A stretch of DNA of 64,000 bases from Zymoseptoria tritici IPO323 (lineage: Eukaryota > Ascomycota > Dothideomycetes > Mycosphaerellales > Mycosphaerellaceae). Position 1 is the first letter of the stretch. Each line of letters starts with the position of its first letter. Below the pieces are notes generated by a model. The model was not told where the DNA came from and searched no databases. It saw only the letters and a program-made list of their open reading frames with translations. Shown here piece after piece: positions 21,159 to 33,021 of this stretch. The stretch is from assembly GCF_000219625.1 (NCBI RefSeq), contig NC_018217.1, forward strand, positions 3,534,001 to 3,598,000, given 5' to 3'. A program made the position numbers and the translations under genes.

Positions 21159-22550
21159 ATGAATCGAGGAAGCATCCCGGGATATTACTTCGATGAAGAG
21201 AAGAAGAAATACTTTAAGATACAACCCAATCACAAAGCGCCGGCCAACGCGAAGTATTCAAAGTCGAACGCCACCAGAGAACAGAAGGAATCGAAGCGGC
21301 GGAGAATTGAGGACCACAAAAGACAAGTTCTGCACAGCCAGACTGTAGTTCGATCTCGCCTTCAGGATGATCCACTTATTGGAGGAACTGGACTTTTGCG
21401 CGAGCATGGAAGTCTTCCATATTCAACTTTTGCTGGCCAGCAAGGCTTGGCCGTCACGCAAGGCCTCGGAGGCAGTGTTGTCTGTCGAATCAACTTCCCG
21501 GGCATGGATCGAGCACTCTTTGACATCCACCATTTCCGGGGACACACCGCAACGACCGTAGCCCACGATAACTACGCCTCGATCTGTATCTATCAACGAT
21601 ACCAAAAACAGACTATTAAAGAGAGCATAGTGACCGAACAGCTCAGCCGTAGCGCCGTGCTTGCTTTCGATGAACGTCCAGTGAGCACCTGCACCACGGT
21701 CATCGCCGAAACACCGTTCATCGTGGGGTGCTCATCCGGGTTTGAAACCGCGACGCTCTGGTACACGAACGTTATTGACGCCGATGCCCAATCTTTTAGC
21801 TGGGGAGTACCGAGTCTGATCACCGACTGTGCGATGAACCAGAAAACACACGACTATGCCTTCTCAGGAGCCAGTCTTGTGGCGGTGAGAAGTGTGTTGG
21901 ATCAAACGAAGGAGTGCGGGTTCAGATTGCCGCAAAACGTAGAAGGATCTGCGGTGGAGTGGATTGATGCAAACATCGTTGCCTTTGGGAGCTCAAGGAG
22001 TGTGTACGGCAAGAAGCAGAAAGTCACTCGCGATCATGCGCTCATGCTATGGGACATTCGGGTCAATCCAGATAAGGGCGCAAACGGGACGGCTCCCAGA
22101 CTGGCAAGTCGGCGGCGTATCACTGGCATTGAGCGGCCGGATGACAGTGGGAACAATGTGGTTGTCACTACGAACCACTCCATCGACCTACACGATCTTC
22201 GCAACCTGAGAAAAGACCAGCCGGTCCTTTCTTTCGATCATCAGTCAGAAGGCATGAAGACGTATACGTCGACCTATAATGGCGACTTGCTGGCGGCGAT
22301 CGATGAGCGACAACATGTGAAGGTTTACTCACTCCGAAGTGGTAAGTCTATCGGTCCACGCTGGCTGTGTCGAGTGAAATACTGATAGCATCCAGGCAAA
22401 CTTTTGAGAACTCTCGCAAATCAGCGCTCTGGTCTGATGCGGAATGTGCGATGGTTCGAAGACGAGCATAACTCGCCCAGTCTTCAGGCATGCTGTGGAG
22501 ATGCTGTGCAGATCTGGGGTCAGGTCGAACCTTGGACGGAGGCTGACTGA
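21159..22550 (+). CDS. DCAF4-like WD40 protein
   Basis: 445 residues from two exons, 21159-22341 and 22396-22550; the 54-bp intron (GTAAGT...ATCCAG) falls in a Gly codon of YSLRSGKLLRTL. The start MNRGSIPGYYFDEEKKKYFK followed by IQPNHKAP is the hallmark of DCAF4/WDR21-type proteins, substrate receptors for CUL4-DDB1 ubiquitin ligases; fungal relatives share it. WD-like blades follow, e.g. ALMLWDIR, HSIDLHDLR and VKVYSLRSG, with a last blade ending VQIWGQ. Substrate unknown. ATG 21159 is the first in-frame Met and has A at -3. The clean splice supports an intact gene. Confidence 0.88.
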
Positions 22551-25010
22551 ATGCTATTCATTAAAAGGATTCTCCGCACACAGTATTGCTCAAGCGGCGC
22601 AGCGCAGTACGGATGTCTTTCCACTATCTTTTGACAGCTCGTAAGTCGGCACATACATTCAGGATCCTTGTCCAAATCCAAATCCACACCCATGTTCAAA
22701 TCTAATCTGAAGTGAAAAGTGGCCTGAGCTTCTTCGATTGCACCTTTGGCTTTACGCACTCTTCATCTGCTTTCGTCTATTATCTGTCCATGAACAATTA
22801 CAGATCTCTGGACTTGCCATTTCCATCGATTAAACGACAGTACAGTACTGATACCCATCTATGCGGCCGCCCGTGAAGAAGCGTGGCGAGAATCGGTGCA
22901 TTGTGGCACTTTGACCACGGTCTCACACTGACCATTCCAGATCTTCACACACCTCCACACCAACAAGGCCATGCTTGCCGATCACCATGAACTGTGATCT
23001 GTCGCAAATATCGGACATGGTTGATTGTCATTATGCAGAGACCGCATCGGATCGCTACGACCGCTGCACACCGATGTTTGTGTTCCATGCGAACGACGAT
23101 ATGGGCATACTGCCGAGCGATGGTGTTCAGTGTTGGTACAAATATCACCCGTACTCTTCCCTGATGCGAGGAACCGTGGAGATTTGTGTATACTCTGCAC
23201 GACATGTCACAGCTCTCTTCCAGAACCGGCATATTCTCCGCAGACCTGGAGACGGGGATTTGGGAGCCGACCCCTTGGCGCGATACCCAGGGCATATCCT
23301 TGACACCGACCCTCTGGAAAGCAGCACCCAAGACTTGCGCTGAAGTTGAGCCGACGAAGCGGCGGCGGCTGATGACCCTGTTCATCACTTCAAGATGCAG
23401 ACTGAGACGACACCCAGGCCTCCTCGATGGGGCCAGTTCTATGCCGACTCTATCCCTTCCGTCGCACAATAGTACATGAGAAAGCCATCATGCGACTTTG
23501 CAACGATCGTCACCTTTGTCTCGTGGTCACGACCACTGCGGTCCCGCCTGCAGGGATCGCAAACGTGGAGGATTTGGGCAACGATACTCAGAGGCCGTTG
23601 CACGCGACTTGCCGGGTCTGACCTTCTGTGGTGGTGGTTGGATCGACCGTTTGTGATCTGCAAGGCACGGAATGTTTGTACCGCCACCCCTGCCATCTGA
23701 CTCAGCCACTCTGAAGCTCGATCTTCAAACTCTTCGCCCCCACATCTGAGTCGGTTCGACGCACGACACACCTTTCTTTGCTGTCGCCTTCGTTCAAGAT
23801 CAAACCCTGGGCTTCGGTATGACAGACCACTGAGCATGTGTTACTTGACACCTGGTTGTCGTCCCTGTTACAAAGTGCACGCCGAAGAGTTTCATCGTAC
23901 CAGCCATGGCCAATCAAAACGGTCGACCACGCTCTCAACGGCTGTGGCTTGCCGCCGGCCAACAGGCAAACTTTGAGTGTGAAGATGGGGTCGCAAGATC
24001 AACGACACGTCTTCCACGCTCTGCCACTCACTCGTTGGTCGTGACTACGGCGGGAATGAACCCCTTGCCATTTCCTCCATGTAGTCGGAGAGTTTCACCT
24101 GTCGGCTGGCGGCGTCGGCCTTGACCTACGATCATGTACGTACTCTCCACGCTACGTGCCGCCGTTGTCACAAGGCCGTTGCAAACGGTCGGCCGACAAC
24201 CTTTTCCTCTGCACTAGGTGAAGATTTGGTGTGCCATGAGGCTGGAGGAGATGACCTTCACAGACAAAGAACAAAGCGGTACAGCGACATTCTGCCTCCT
24301 CCATAATGGCAGCACAAACGTCGGCATGTGCTCCAACGGCGAGAAGAGCGAAAGTATAGTTATATAGCAAAGCGGCTGCAGCACGGCCGACCGTCCAGAT
24401 ATCAGAGACCCTCTGCCGTACTCCGACACCCAAGAGAAGACGACCTGAAACGTCGTGCTTCACGAGTTTTCCAAGGAGGATTGGACAGCAGCGCATTGCG
24501 CCGATTCACTGGTGAGTCTTCCAACCTGTTCGAGCCCGTCATTCACCTGCACCCATCACATTTTGCATATGCTCTTATTGTCGCATTTCCGCCCGACAAT
24601 TGTTGTTGCGCTTCCCTTCACCATTCACTTTTGCGCGGAAAAGTTTGCGATTGTCGTCGCATCATTCATTCATTGTTGCAGTTTCTACCGATCAGTCTTA
24701 CAATTGTATTGTCTCGTGCCCGCACGACACATCATTCCTTACTGCAATTCACGCGCTTTGCAGACCTCCTGCCCATACTTAACACATCTACGTTCCTTCC
24801 AACCTCCATTCTACTTTCTTCAACCACCCTTCTGAAAATCTTCAACCTCAACCCTTTTCGTCACCCGACAACACAATCAACAAACAACAAAACACTCGAC
24901 ACATCCAACACGCTCGTTGTTCAAAACAGCTTCAGTGCCGGCCGCTGACATTTCCCTCCTTCAGTCCCGAATCAACTTTCCTCAACTCCACCTTCCTCTT
25001 GAAACCAAAG
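22551..25010. other. Long intergenic region upstream of GH55 gene
   Basis: 2.46 kb with several frames of 60-170 codons on both strands but none with family resemblance or splice-supported extension. The most gene-like is 22987-23343 (+, 118 codons, six Cys, context ACCATGA); I give it about 0.2. The last ~450 bp before 25011 are pyrimidine-rich, as in strong fungal promoters and leaders. Confidence 0.45.
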
Positions 25011-27578
25011 ATGGTTTCTTCCCGCGGCTTCAAGCTGCTCACAGCGCTCTGCGCGCTCAACAACATCTGCACAGTTTCCGCACTTCCAGCGCAACAAGCA
25101 CAAGGACAGATTCCCACGATTGTCACTGTTCCCGGTGATGGATCGATTCCTGCTGCACCCACAGTTCCGGCCCAAGCACCAGCGCCAGCACCCGTCAACG
25201 CACCTGCACCCGTGAACCCATCGACACCGGTGGTTGTGACAGCCCCAGCTGCTCCAGCATCACCTGCTGCACCATCCACACCAGCTGCGCCATCATTACC
25301 TGACCTTGCGACCGGCTCATCTGATTACTGGCTCGCCAGCATCGATCGCAGCAACGGTTCAGTCTGGGGTAACGACGACGCAAGCTACAAGATCTTCCGC
25401 AACGTCGTCTCCGACTATGGCGCAGATCCTTCCGGCAACTCCGACTCCACCGAAGCCATCAACAAGGCCATTGCCGACGGCAATCGCTGTGGCTTTGACT
25501 GCGGCTCCTCAACTGTCCACCCGGCCATCGTCTACTTCCCTCCCGGCACATACTCCGTCTCCAAGCCAATTCAGATGTTCTACTACACTCAGATGATTGG
25601 CGATGCGAACAACTTGCCCATCATCAAGATGACCAGCAGCTTCGAGGGAATGGCCATGTTCGATGCAGATCCCTACACCAACAACGGCACCAACTGGTAC
25701 ATCAACCAGAACAACTTCTTCCGCCAAGTTCGAAACTTCGAGTTCAACATGGAAGATGGTCCAATCGGTGGTGCTGGAATCCACTGGCAAGTCGCTCAGG
25801 CAACCTCACTCCAGAACTTGGTCTTCCGCATGAAGAAGGGCAGCAACCAGCAGGGCATGTTCATGGACAACGGCAGTGGTGGTTGGATCAGTGACTGCAA
25901 GTTCATCGGTGGCAAATTTGGTGCCTTCCTTGGAAGCCAGCAGTTCACCACCCGCAACCTCGAGTTCCAGGACTGCGACACCGCCATCTATATGAACTGG
26001 AACTGGGGCTGGACGCTGAGCAACATTACGATTTCTGGCTCTCGGGTCGGCATCGACATGGCAAACAGCCCGGCAAACCTGACCACCGGCTCGATCATCC
26101 TGTCCGACAGCACAATCACCAATACCCAGTACGGTGTCAACACGTCTTACAGTCTCACCGACAACCTTCCCGTCACTGGCAATACACTCGTTCTGGACAA
26201 TTGCGACATGTCTGGAGTCACGACTGCCGCCGTATGGGCCCACAAGAACCCCGAAGGCAAGCAGGCCATTGTTGCCCCCAGCATGATCAAGACTTGGGCC
26301 CAGGGCAATGGCTTCACTCAGAGCGCTACCAGCAACGCAACCCAGGGCGAGATTGCCAGTCCTTCCAAAGCAGCTTCTCTCCTTGGCCCGGACGGCAAGA
26401 TCTTTGCCCGCAGCAAGCCGCAATACGAGGACGTGCCAGCAAACAAGTTCATCTCGGCCAAGGCGAATGGATGCAAGGGTGATGGCGAGACAGACGACAC
26501 CGCAGCCATGCAGAAATTCCTCAAGACTGTCGCCGCTCAACCAGGCGCCATTGCTTACTTCGATCATGGTGCATATTTGGTCAACGACACTGTGACCATC
26601 CCTGATGAGATCAAGATCACCGGCGAGGTCTGGCCATTGATCGTCGCCAACGGCGCCGGATTCAGCGACATCGCCAACCCCAAGCCTGTCTGGCAGGTCG
26701 GCAAGCCCGGTGGCACTGGTGCAGTCGAGATCTCCGAACTCATGTTCGAGACCAAGGGACCTGCTCCTGGCGCAGTCATGATCGAGTGGAACCTCAACTC
26801 CAAGGCCGGCGACTCAGGCATGTGGGACTGCCACGTCCGCATTGGTGGTTCCGCCAACACCCAGCTGTCCGAAGATCAGTGTCCCGGAACACCTACCACC
26901 AACCCGGATCCGAAATGCTACGGCGTCTTCCTCATGTTCCACGCCACGCCTCAATCCGGCGGAGTCTACCTCGAGAACAACTGGCACTGGGTGGCTGACC
27001 ACGACCTTGAAGTCGCCAACCAGACGCAAATCTCCATCTACTCCGCCCGCGGCACTCTGATTCAATCTCAAGGTCCCGTCTGGCTCTGGGGTTCCGCCTC
27101 CGAACACTCCGTCCTCTACAACTACCAGATCGACGGCGCCGAAGCCGTCTTCGGCGGTTTCATGCAATCGGAGACACCCTACTTCCAACCCAACCCTCTC
27201 GCCACCGAGCCCTTCGCCGTCGACGCCCGCTACAACGATCCCACCTTTGGCGTCTGTCCCGATGGCAGCACCAGCTCCCGCGGCGTGCCTTGCAAAGACG
27301 CTTGGGGTTTGAGAATCATGAACAGCCGCGGTGTCCTCATCTACGCGACCGGGTTCTACTCGTTCTTCAACAACTACCAGCAGACTTGCACGCCTTTGCA
27401 GAATTGTCAGGAGTACATGATCCGCATCATGAACAGCCAGGTGGACATGTACACGGTCACGACCAAGGCGGCGGTTAACATGATCTTGGATGATAAGGTT
27501 GGACAGCCGTTGATTGCGGAGCCGAATCATTCGGTGTTTGGAGATACTATTGCGTGGTATTCCAGTACGCAGAACTGA
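25011..27578 (+). CDS. Secreted GH55 exo-beta-1,3-glucanase
   Basis: 855 residues, single exon, ATG 25011 (an upstream in-frame TTG is ignored). A signal peptide (about 1-25, ending VSA-LPA) is followed by an unusual Pro/Ala/Val linker at about 28-95, then two pectate-lyase-3-like beta-helix halves beginning near NVVSDYGADPSGNSDSTEAI (about 130) and NGCKGDGETDDTAAMQKF (about 485), the bipartite layout of glycoside hydrolase family 55. Other family blocks: YFPPGTYSVSKPI, GAGIHWQVAQATSL, NWNWGWTLSNI, NWHWVADHDLE, GSASEHSVLYNYQ and SRGVLIYATGFYSFF. The enzyme hydrolyses beta-1,3-glucan from chain ends outside the cell, in nutrition, wall remodelling or mycoparasitism. Intact, codon use C-ending, suggesting good expression. 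Confidence 0.95.
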   Translation: MVSSRGFKLLTALCALNNICTVSALPAQQAQGQIPTIVTVPGDGSIPAAPTVPAQAPAPAPVNAPAPVNPSTPVVVTAPAAPASPAAPSTPAAPSLPDLATGSSDYWLASIDRSNGSVWGNDDASYKIFRNVVSDYGADPSGNSDSTEAINKAIADGNRCGFDCGSSTVHPAIVYFPPGTYSVSKPIQMFYYTQMIGDANNLPIIKMTSSFEGMAMFDADPYTNNGTNWYINQNNFFRQVRNFEFNMEDGPIGGAGIHWQVAQATSLQNLVFRMKKGSNQQGMFMDNGSGGWISDCKFIGGKFGAFLGSQQFTTRNLEFQDCDTAIYMNWNWGWTLSNITISGSRVGIDMANSPANLTTGSIILSDSTITNTQYGVNTSYSLTDNLPVTGNTLVLDNCDMSGVTTAAVWAHKNPEGKQAIVAPSMIKTWAQGNGFTQSATSNATQGEIASPSKAASLLGPDGKIFARSKPQYEDVPANKFISAKANGCKGDGETDDTAAMQKFLKTVAAQPGAIAYFDHGAYLVNDTVTIPDEIKITGEVWPLIVANGAGFSDIANPKPVWQVGKPGGTGAVEISELMFETKGPAPGAVMIEWNLNSKAGDSGMWDCHVRIGGSANTQLSEDQCPGTPTTNPDPKCYGVFLMFHATPQSGGVYLENNWHWVADHDLEVANQTQISIYSARGTLIQSQGPVWLWGSASEHSVLYNYQIDGAEAVFGGFMQSETPYFQPNPLATEPFAVDARYNDPTFGVCPDGSTSSRGVPCKDAWGLRIMNSRGVLIYATGFYSFFNNYQQTCTPLQNCQEYMIRIMNSQVDMYTVTTKAAVNMILDDKVGQPLIAEPNHSVFGDTIAWYSSTQN

Positions 27579-27880
27579 GTTTGTGTTTCTTGTTATTTGG
27601 GATGGCGCATGGGCATGAACAGCATGGCATGGATTGGAGTCACAGGACAAGGCGTTTTTGATAGCATGTCCCGATAGTGTTTCGGTTGACTTTTTTGCTT
27701 TTTGGGACGGGATACATGGTCGGGATGATGGGTATCATGAAGACTACGATATGACGGATTTGAGCGAGCGAAAACGGTAGCTTAGCTTCAATGAGAATTG
27801 ATGAACAATCACTTGATCCTCCACGATTCTTTCACTTTTCCTGTCTTGTGATGTGTCGTTGGTCTGCGTGCTTGGATAGG

Positions 27881-28162
27881 CATACAGGTAAGTGAGCAGG
27901 ACATGCCATGCACTCGTACGTTTACGTTGGCAGGACATGCCATGCACTCGTGAGGATACGTTGGCAGGGCATGTCCACTAATCGTATATGTACGTTAGCA
28001 GAACATGCTCGATAGCCGTACAGGTACGTTAGCAGGACATGTTAAATAGTCGTACAGGTACGTTAGCAGGACATGCTAACAGGCTGTGCAAGTACGCTTG
28101 CAGAACATAGCTCAATAGCCGTACAGGTACGTTGGCAAGACATGTTGATGCTCGCATAGATA
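27881..28162. repeat. 34-bp minisatellite, about eight copies
   Basis: Units of 33-35 bp, each beginning ACGTTAGCAGGACATG (or ACGTTGGCAGG) and ending near CCGTACAGGT. Internal copies starting about 27925, 27959, 27993, 28027 and 28061 are exactly 34 bp apart; outer copies are more diverged. It lies 0.3 kb downstream of the GH55 stop codon. Confidence 0.85.
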
Positions 28163-28509
28163 GCTCTTGCTTGTCCCGGGAACACCATGGCCTTAGCAAT
28201 CAATCTCCACTGCCGGGTTTTACTCTCCATCTCGGCGCCGATGTGGGCATATCGGACCGTCAGCTGCCAAATCCTTCGTTGTTTCCAGCATTGCCTCGTC
28301 TTCGTCGTCGTGTAAGGCCGCCACAGGGTCAGGTTCCGATCTTGAAGAACGGACCTGATGCCCCCTTGCCCGCTTGAACCTGCCAGGCTCCGATCTTCTG
28401 CTCAATTCTATCCGCCTCTACATCGTCGGAGTTGTCCGCGAGCCCCGTGCGAGATACCGGCTGCGGTTGAAAGGGCGCTCTCCGTTCTCTAGCTATAATC
28501 GTCGGTGGC

Positions 28510-29097
28510 CTAGACAGTGGTTGCTGGCCGTTGCGTGACAATCGAGCCGACTGCCGCGCCATACCGACCTCTCCTGAATGTGGACCGATGTGATCTGCAA
28601 CCTCTCTCTCTCTCCGGCGCAGAGCTCGTTCCGCTGTGCATGTCAGACCGCATGCCCATGGTGATCACTATTGCCAGGAATTCAAACGAAGGTTTCGCCA
28701 CGAACTCTCCCTCTCCAGCGTCCACGCCGTCCCTCACACGTTCCTGAAATCGAGCGACGTCGTCCGCATCGACGGGATCTGATTTCTTGACCTGGTCCAG
28801 ATCAATAGCATCGTATTCATCCGGATTCCAGTAGTCGTTGATCAGAATCTCGCCCGCGATGCTACCGTCTGCTGCACTGGATTCGGATCCGCTTTCGCTG
28901 GTGTCTCCGTCGAACTCTTAGTCGTGGTCAACAGCGAGCTCCTCAAGTGCCTCGATCTCCTCCCGCCGGTCTTCATCCAAGTCATCGTCGGGGAGATCCA
29001 CCTACAGACCGTCAGCCTCGTCCTCGCCGAAGTCCTGGTCGGAATCTTCGTCGGAAGAGGCGTTGAGATCGTACTCCGAGTTTCCGTCCTCTGACAT
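28510..29097 (-). pseudogene. Decayed acidic protein gene
   Basis: From ATG 29097 one frame stays protein-like for 196 codons: an Asp/Glu/Ser-rich N terminus (MSEDGNSEYDLNASSDED...), an acidic middle with DLPDDDLDEDRREEIEALEE, then LINDYWNPDEYDAIDLDQV. It is broken by an in-frame TAG after ADGL and a TAA after AVDHD; both could come from a CAG/CAA Gln codon by C-to-T change. Downstream (28220-28510) other minus frames keep D/E-rich pieces (DNSDDVEADRIEQ), suggesting further decay. No family recognised; chromatin-type acidic proteins look like this. An artefact of low complexity is possible. Confidence 0.35.
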
Positions 29098-30010
29098 TGC
29101 AGCGTCCAGGACTTTAGGGATGGGATCACAGCATACAGCGGAAAACATGACCACGGTCTTCTCTCCAGCTTGGAGAGTCGTGCACTCCTCGTGATCTCCC
29201 TAGCTTACTAGCCGGATACTCGTAAAGGAACTTCACGGGCGTAGAACCCATGCTCCTCGATCGGCAGGTGATGTTTCTCCTCCTCAGGGCTGATTCTCCG
29301 CGAGTGGTATGCCAACTGGGTGAATGATCCCTCTACTGGACGCATCAGAGCTGCATGGCGGCGAAGCTGAAAACGAGGAAGGCCGAGGGTTTCGGGAAAG
29401 GCTTGAGAGAGAGGGTAGGGAGTATTGAGAGAGGAGGGGTGGTTTGAGAATGGCGTGGAAGAGGTGATGACGGACGATCACCAGGGAGCCGACCAGAGAG
29501 AGAACTGGAACGAATGAATGTTGCGAGTGGCAGCTGAATATCTATGTTAGCCGTCTCGGAGGAAGGAGAGTGTCGAGTGCGAGGTAAGTCTCGAGAGAAC
29601 CAGACCGTCATTCCCGACCTCCTCTGTACCAACGCATGCAACTAACGCCACGGCTTGTCCGGTGTCGATGAGAGCAAACCTGCAGTGTTCATTCAATGTT
29701 TCGTTACTCTCATTTGTGGGAACTGCTCAATGCTGCTTGAAGAGCAGCCCTGCATGACCTCTGCATAGGCAACACACCATGTCCGCACAATCCGTGAACT
29801 CGCACACACTCCCTCCCATCCATGCTCAATCGCCTTGGCTATGCGTGGCTATGCTCCCTCACCTTCATACCACACCTTCAATTGCCGTACGAACAGCACC
29901 GCTACAAGCAACGGCAAGTAGACGAAGATGGTCAGAAACCATTCGAGCAAGACCCGAAACACAATGTAATCCCACGTGAGCAACAAGAGAAAGGCTGTTG
30001 AAGAGATGTG
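29098..30010. other. Intergenic
   Basis: About 0.9 kb downstream of the 2EXR-like gene. Short Ser/Pro-rich frames only; nothing supported. Confidence 0.4.
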
Positions 30011-31530
30011 TCAGCCGGTCGCAGGCGGGCGAACAGGACCGAAGATGGGCTTGCCGTTGAGGACGCCGATACCGCCGTTGACGACGTCGACGCCGCTGCC
30101 AGCAGCAATCGCGGTCGCGGCTTGCATCGCGGCGGGAGGCAAGTCGTCGGGCATGGTGATGGGCGTGCCTGGAGTCATGGAGCCGTCGTACATCTCGGGG
30201 AAAATTTTGCGCTGGAGAAATGTTAGTTAAAACTTCAGACTGTTGTACATCAAGGTGGGAGGAAGATGTACCATGACGGCAGGCGACTTCCTCGAAGTTT
30301 TCATGCAGTCCTCGTAGAGCTTCCGCATTCCCGCATCCATGTCTGGATTCTTCGCCAGCTGTTCCGCCGCGAAGGCTTGAAGTCCACCAGTGTGTTTCGG
30401 CTGCTTGCTCGCGACGGCAGCTTTGGCCTTCTGTGCTCTCTTAGCCGCAGGTCCGGGATTCGTGACGGCGAGAACCTTGATAAGCTCATTGATGTATGTC
30501 GTGGGCAGATCGCCGCGAATGTCAATCTGTTCAGTGATTCCCTTGAGCTTTTTCAGCGGCTCCAGAATTTTGATGTTCTTGAAGAGCTTCGTGTCGAACT
30601 CATTCGGGCGGAAAGAGTGCAGTTTGCCGGTGCCGCAGTGGTGGATCATGACAGGTGGACGGACAGACATGTTGGGATGGAGAGGACCTTCGATGTCATC
30701 GCGCACGGATTCCACTTCGCCGCCGAATTGGCCCCAGTAGCGCAGTTTGAGGGTGAGGAAGTGGTTGCCGCATTCGCGAAAGGTGTCGACGATGGTGTGG
30801 AGGTTGGTCCTGACGTTGTGGATGCTTGTGGGAGTCTCCTTCTTCAAGGCGACGATGATGAAGAGGTGCTTGATCTTGATGGCCGTCTCGGGTCTGTGAA
30901 ACCATGTCAGCTTCGCACTTCATCATGGTGAAGGTGAAGGGATGTGCGGTGCTCACCGGACTTGGCAAGGCCTTGCCTTGGGAACATCTTTGCAGTCGAT
31001 GCTGCAACGCCAGAATGCATCGACACGCTCTTCTTGAGGAACGGCACCAAACATGTTCTTGCCAAAGAGTGTGTCGGTTGCCTCATCCCAGATCTGCTTG
31101 TTGGCCAGAAGGATCCCCAGATTCTCACTGATTGACTTGGCACCCTTGTTCGGCTGAGTGAGATCGAGGCAGAGCATGTAGTCTTGGTCGAGATCGTCCA
31201 GGGCGAATTCGCACTGCCATAGCGGCGCACGTCCTTGAAGACCTTGTTGAACCTCGTCGTACTTCTCCTGATCTTCCTGGTCTCTGCGCACGACGAGCAG
31301 TTCTTCGTAGATGCGGTCGCGGATCTGTCAGTCAGTGGGTCAGCTATGATTTCATGAGCTAGAGAGAGGGATCAGCGCAATGATACCTCGCGTGGGAGCT
31401 TCTTCAGGAAGGGCGAGTTGCCTGGTGAAGTATGGCCAGGGTGAATGGTTGCGCGGTCCATCAGCTCGCCGGTTGCAGCGCGAGCCTGTCTGCGCTTCTC
31501 AGCCTTCGCGCGGTGCTTCTTGAACTCCAT
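30011..31530 (-). CDS. 2EXR/F-box-like fungal protein
   Basis: 444 residues in four exons: 31530-31387, 31324-30957, 30893-30272 and 30211-30011, with introns of 62, 63 and 60 bp; the last has an ideal CTAAC branch. The first junction creates KKLPREIRDRIYEELLV, the 'LPxEIRNxIYxxLL' motif that opens the many fungal 2EXR/F-box-like proteins. Next come LCLDLTQPN, ILLANKQIWDEATDTLFGKN and FRECGNHFLTLKLRYWG, matching the usual order of a motif, 'N-x-Q-I-x-x-E' and a long helical region. A basic KRAQKAKAAVASKQPK stretch and a Gly/Pro-rich tail follow. Function unknown for the family. ATG 31530 has a perfect GCCATGG context. All four exons are in phase. Confidence 0.85.
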
Positions 31531-33021
31531 GGCAAAGCTGTGTGGTCGGGTAAAATTGAAAGTGGTGAAGAAGAGGAAGAGAATGGAAGTGTTTGAGGAG
31601 CAAAGCCTGCGCACTTTACCCTGAGCTGCGCCCGTTTGTATGCAGGAACTTACAGGGATGATCAGCGCGACTGCCAAGTGCCATGATCTAGCCAAGGACG
31701 CTTCGCTGCAGTAAGTGAAACGGATTTCTTGGGACTCATATCCAGAAGGGCGCATCATTGGGACTGTACAGCAGACTTGATGGCAGACTGAGGCACGGCA
31801 ACACGCCAGAACGTCAAAAGCGTCTCTTCGACGCGGTACTCGAGACGACATTACAACGTTGCGCTTCAGCGTAGAGCGTTCCCTTCGCCTTCGCAAGACT
31901 GTGTGGGCGCGTCTGCTGCGACTACCCGTCAACTGACGTAGCGCGGTGTCCAAGCGGTCGATATCGGTCCCGCCTTCGTCTCTTTCTTCGAGAAAACATG
32001 CTCTTTCGCGTGATACCACACAGTTCCTCAAATCTGCATGACACAGAACCCATCATGGCAAGGGATCCGCCTCTTCCCTCGTCTGTGAGGACCAATGCAA
32101 GCTGCAACGATGGGCAAGGACGGCGGCCACGACCGATCGAGATGATTTCTTTTTACATGGTGAAGTGAAAGAGTCGAGCGAGAAGCAAGGCGGATGATCA
32201 TAGCTTTGCGTTATCGTAGGACAGTGATGCCCTCCCTATTGAGAGAGAGAAAGAAGTCAGGTATGCGGATGTCAGACGTCAATTGAAGCCCGATGTTTAC
32301 GCCAGGCCATGACGGACTGTGAATGGCTCGCTTATGTCCGCCGCTAACGGAAGTTCTCACAAAGACGCCGATGTCAAAATTTGAAAGACTCTGAATCCGA
32401 GGAGATGGGGTTTAATTGCTGTCAATTGTGTAGGGTATTTCCATGCGTGACCTTTGGGGCGGAGCTCTTGTCCGGCGAAGGACCAACATCTTCCTGCTCG
32501 ACAAACCTGCACATCGAAACTAGCCTGACTGCTCTATGTGTCCCCGATGTTGCTCACTCGGCAGTCCTATCATCTCATTGCCATAGGTCGTCGCGTAATA
32601 AGACCTGTCGAATCTTGCGGAGGCCTCGTTCGCCGCTGTCCTAGCGCAACGTCGCAGCGGCTTCAGTCTTGCGATTTGGTATGTTTTCTAGTGTCTTGTA
32701 TGAGACAGCATCTCATCGTGGTCGATGGATATCGCAGGTGCGCATGTCGTCCACCAAAAGGTATGCGCGAAAAGGTGCGTCTGGCGTGGAAGCGTGCACG
32801 CAAGACGCTAGCATGGCGCTAGCGTGCGTGCGTCGCCATATTTACCACGCTAGCGTCGAACGTCCACGCTAGCGCAGGCGTCGTGCACCAAAGTACCGTG
32901 CTAGCTCGGCGTCGTCTGAGCGCTAAGCCGAATACGCAAATCACGTCTGTAAAGCTGACTTCACGCTCGCCGTGCAGAAAACACGAACAACACGAACTCC
33001 TCTTCTTCCCTCAACATCACA
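31531..33021. other. Intergenic, 1.5 kb
   Basis: No supported gene on either strand. Contains the GCTAGC cluster near its right end (listed separately) and the promoter of the gene starting at 31530. Confidence 0.45.
32807..32905. repeat. Cluster of five GCTAGC palindromes
   Basis: GCTAGC occurs at 32807, 32818, 32849, 32868 and 32900, four of them within CGCTAGCG or ACGCTAG contexts and two within a direct repeat CCACGCTAGCG spaced 19 bp apart. The stretch is also rich in CGTGCG and GGCGTCG. Could be a binding-site array or a decayed repeat. Confidence 0.6.

Noticed and set aside
25806..27650. Long minus-strand ORFs across the GH55 gene
   Set aside because: Antisense shadows caused by strong C-ending codon bias of the glucanase gene.
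31372..32031. 219-codon minus frame extending the 2EXR-like gene upstream
   Set aside because: Only the part from ATG 31530 fits the gene; upstream sequence is unrelated and the GCCATGG context at 31530 is ideal.
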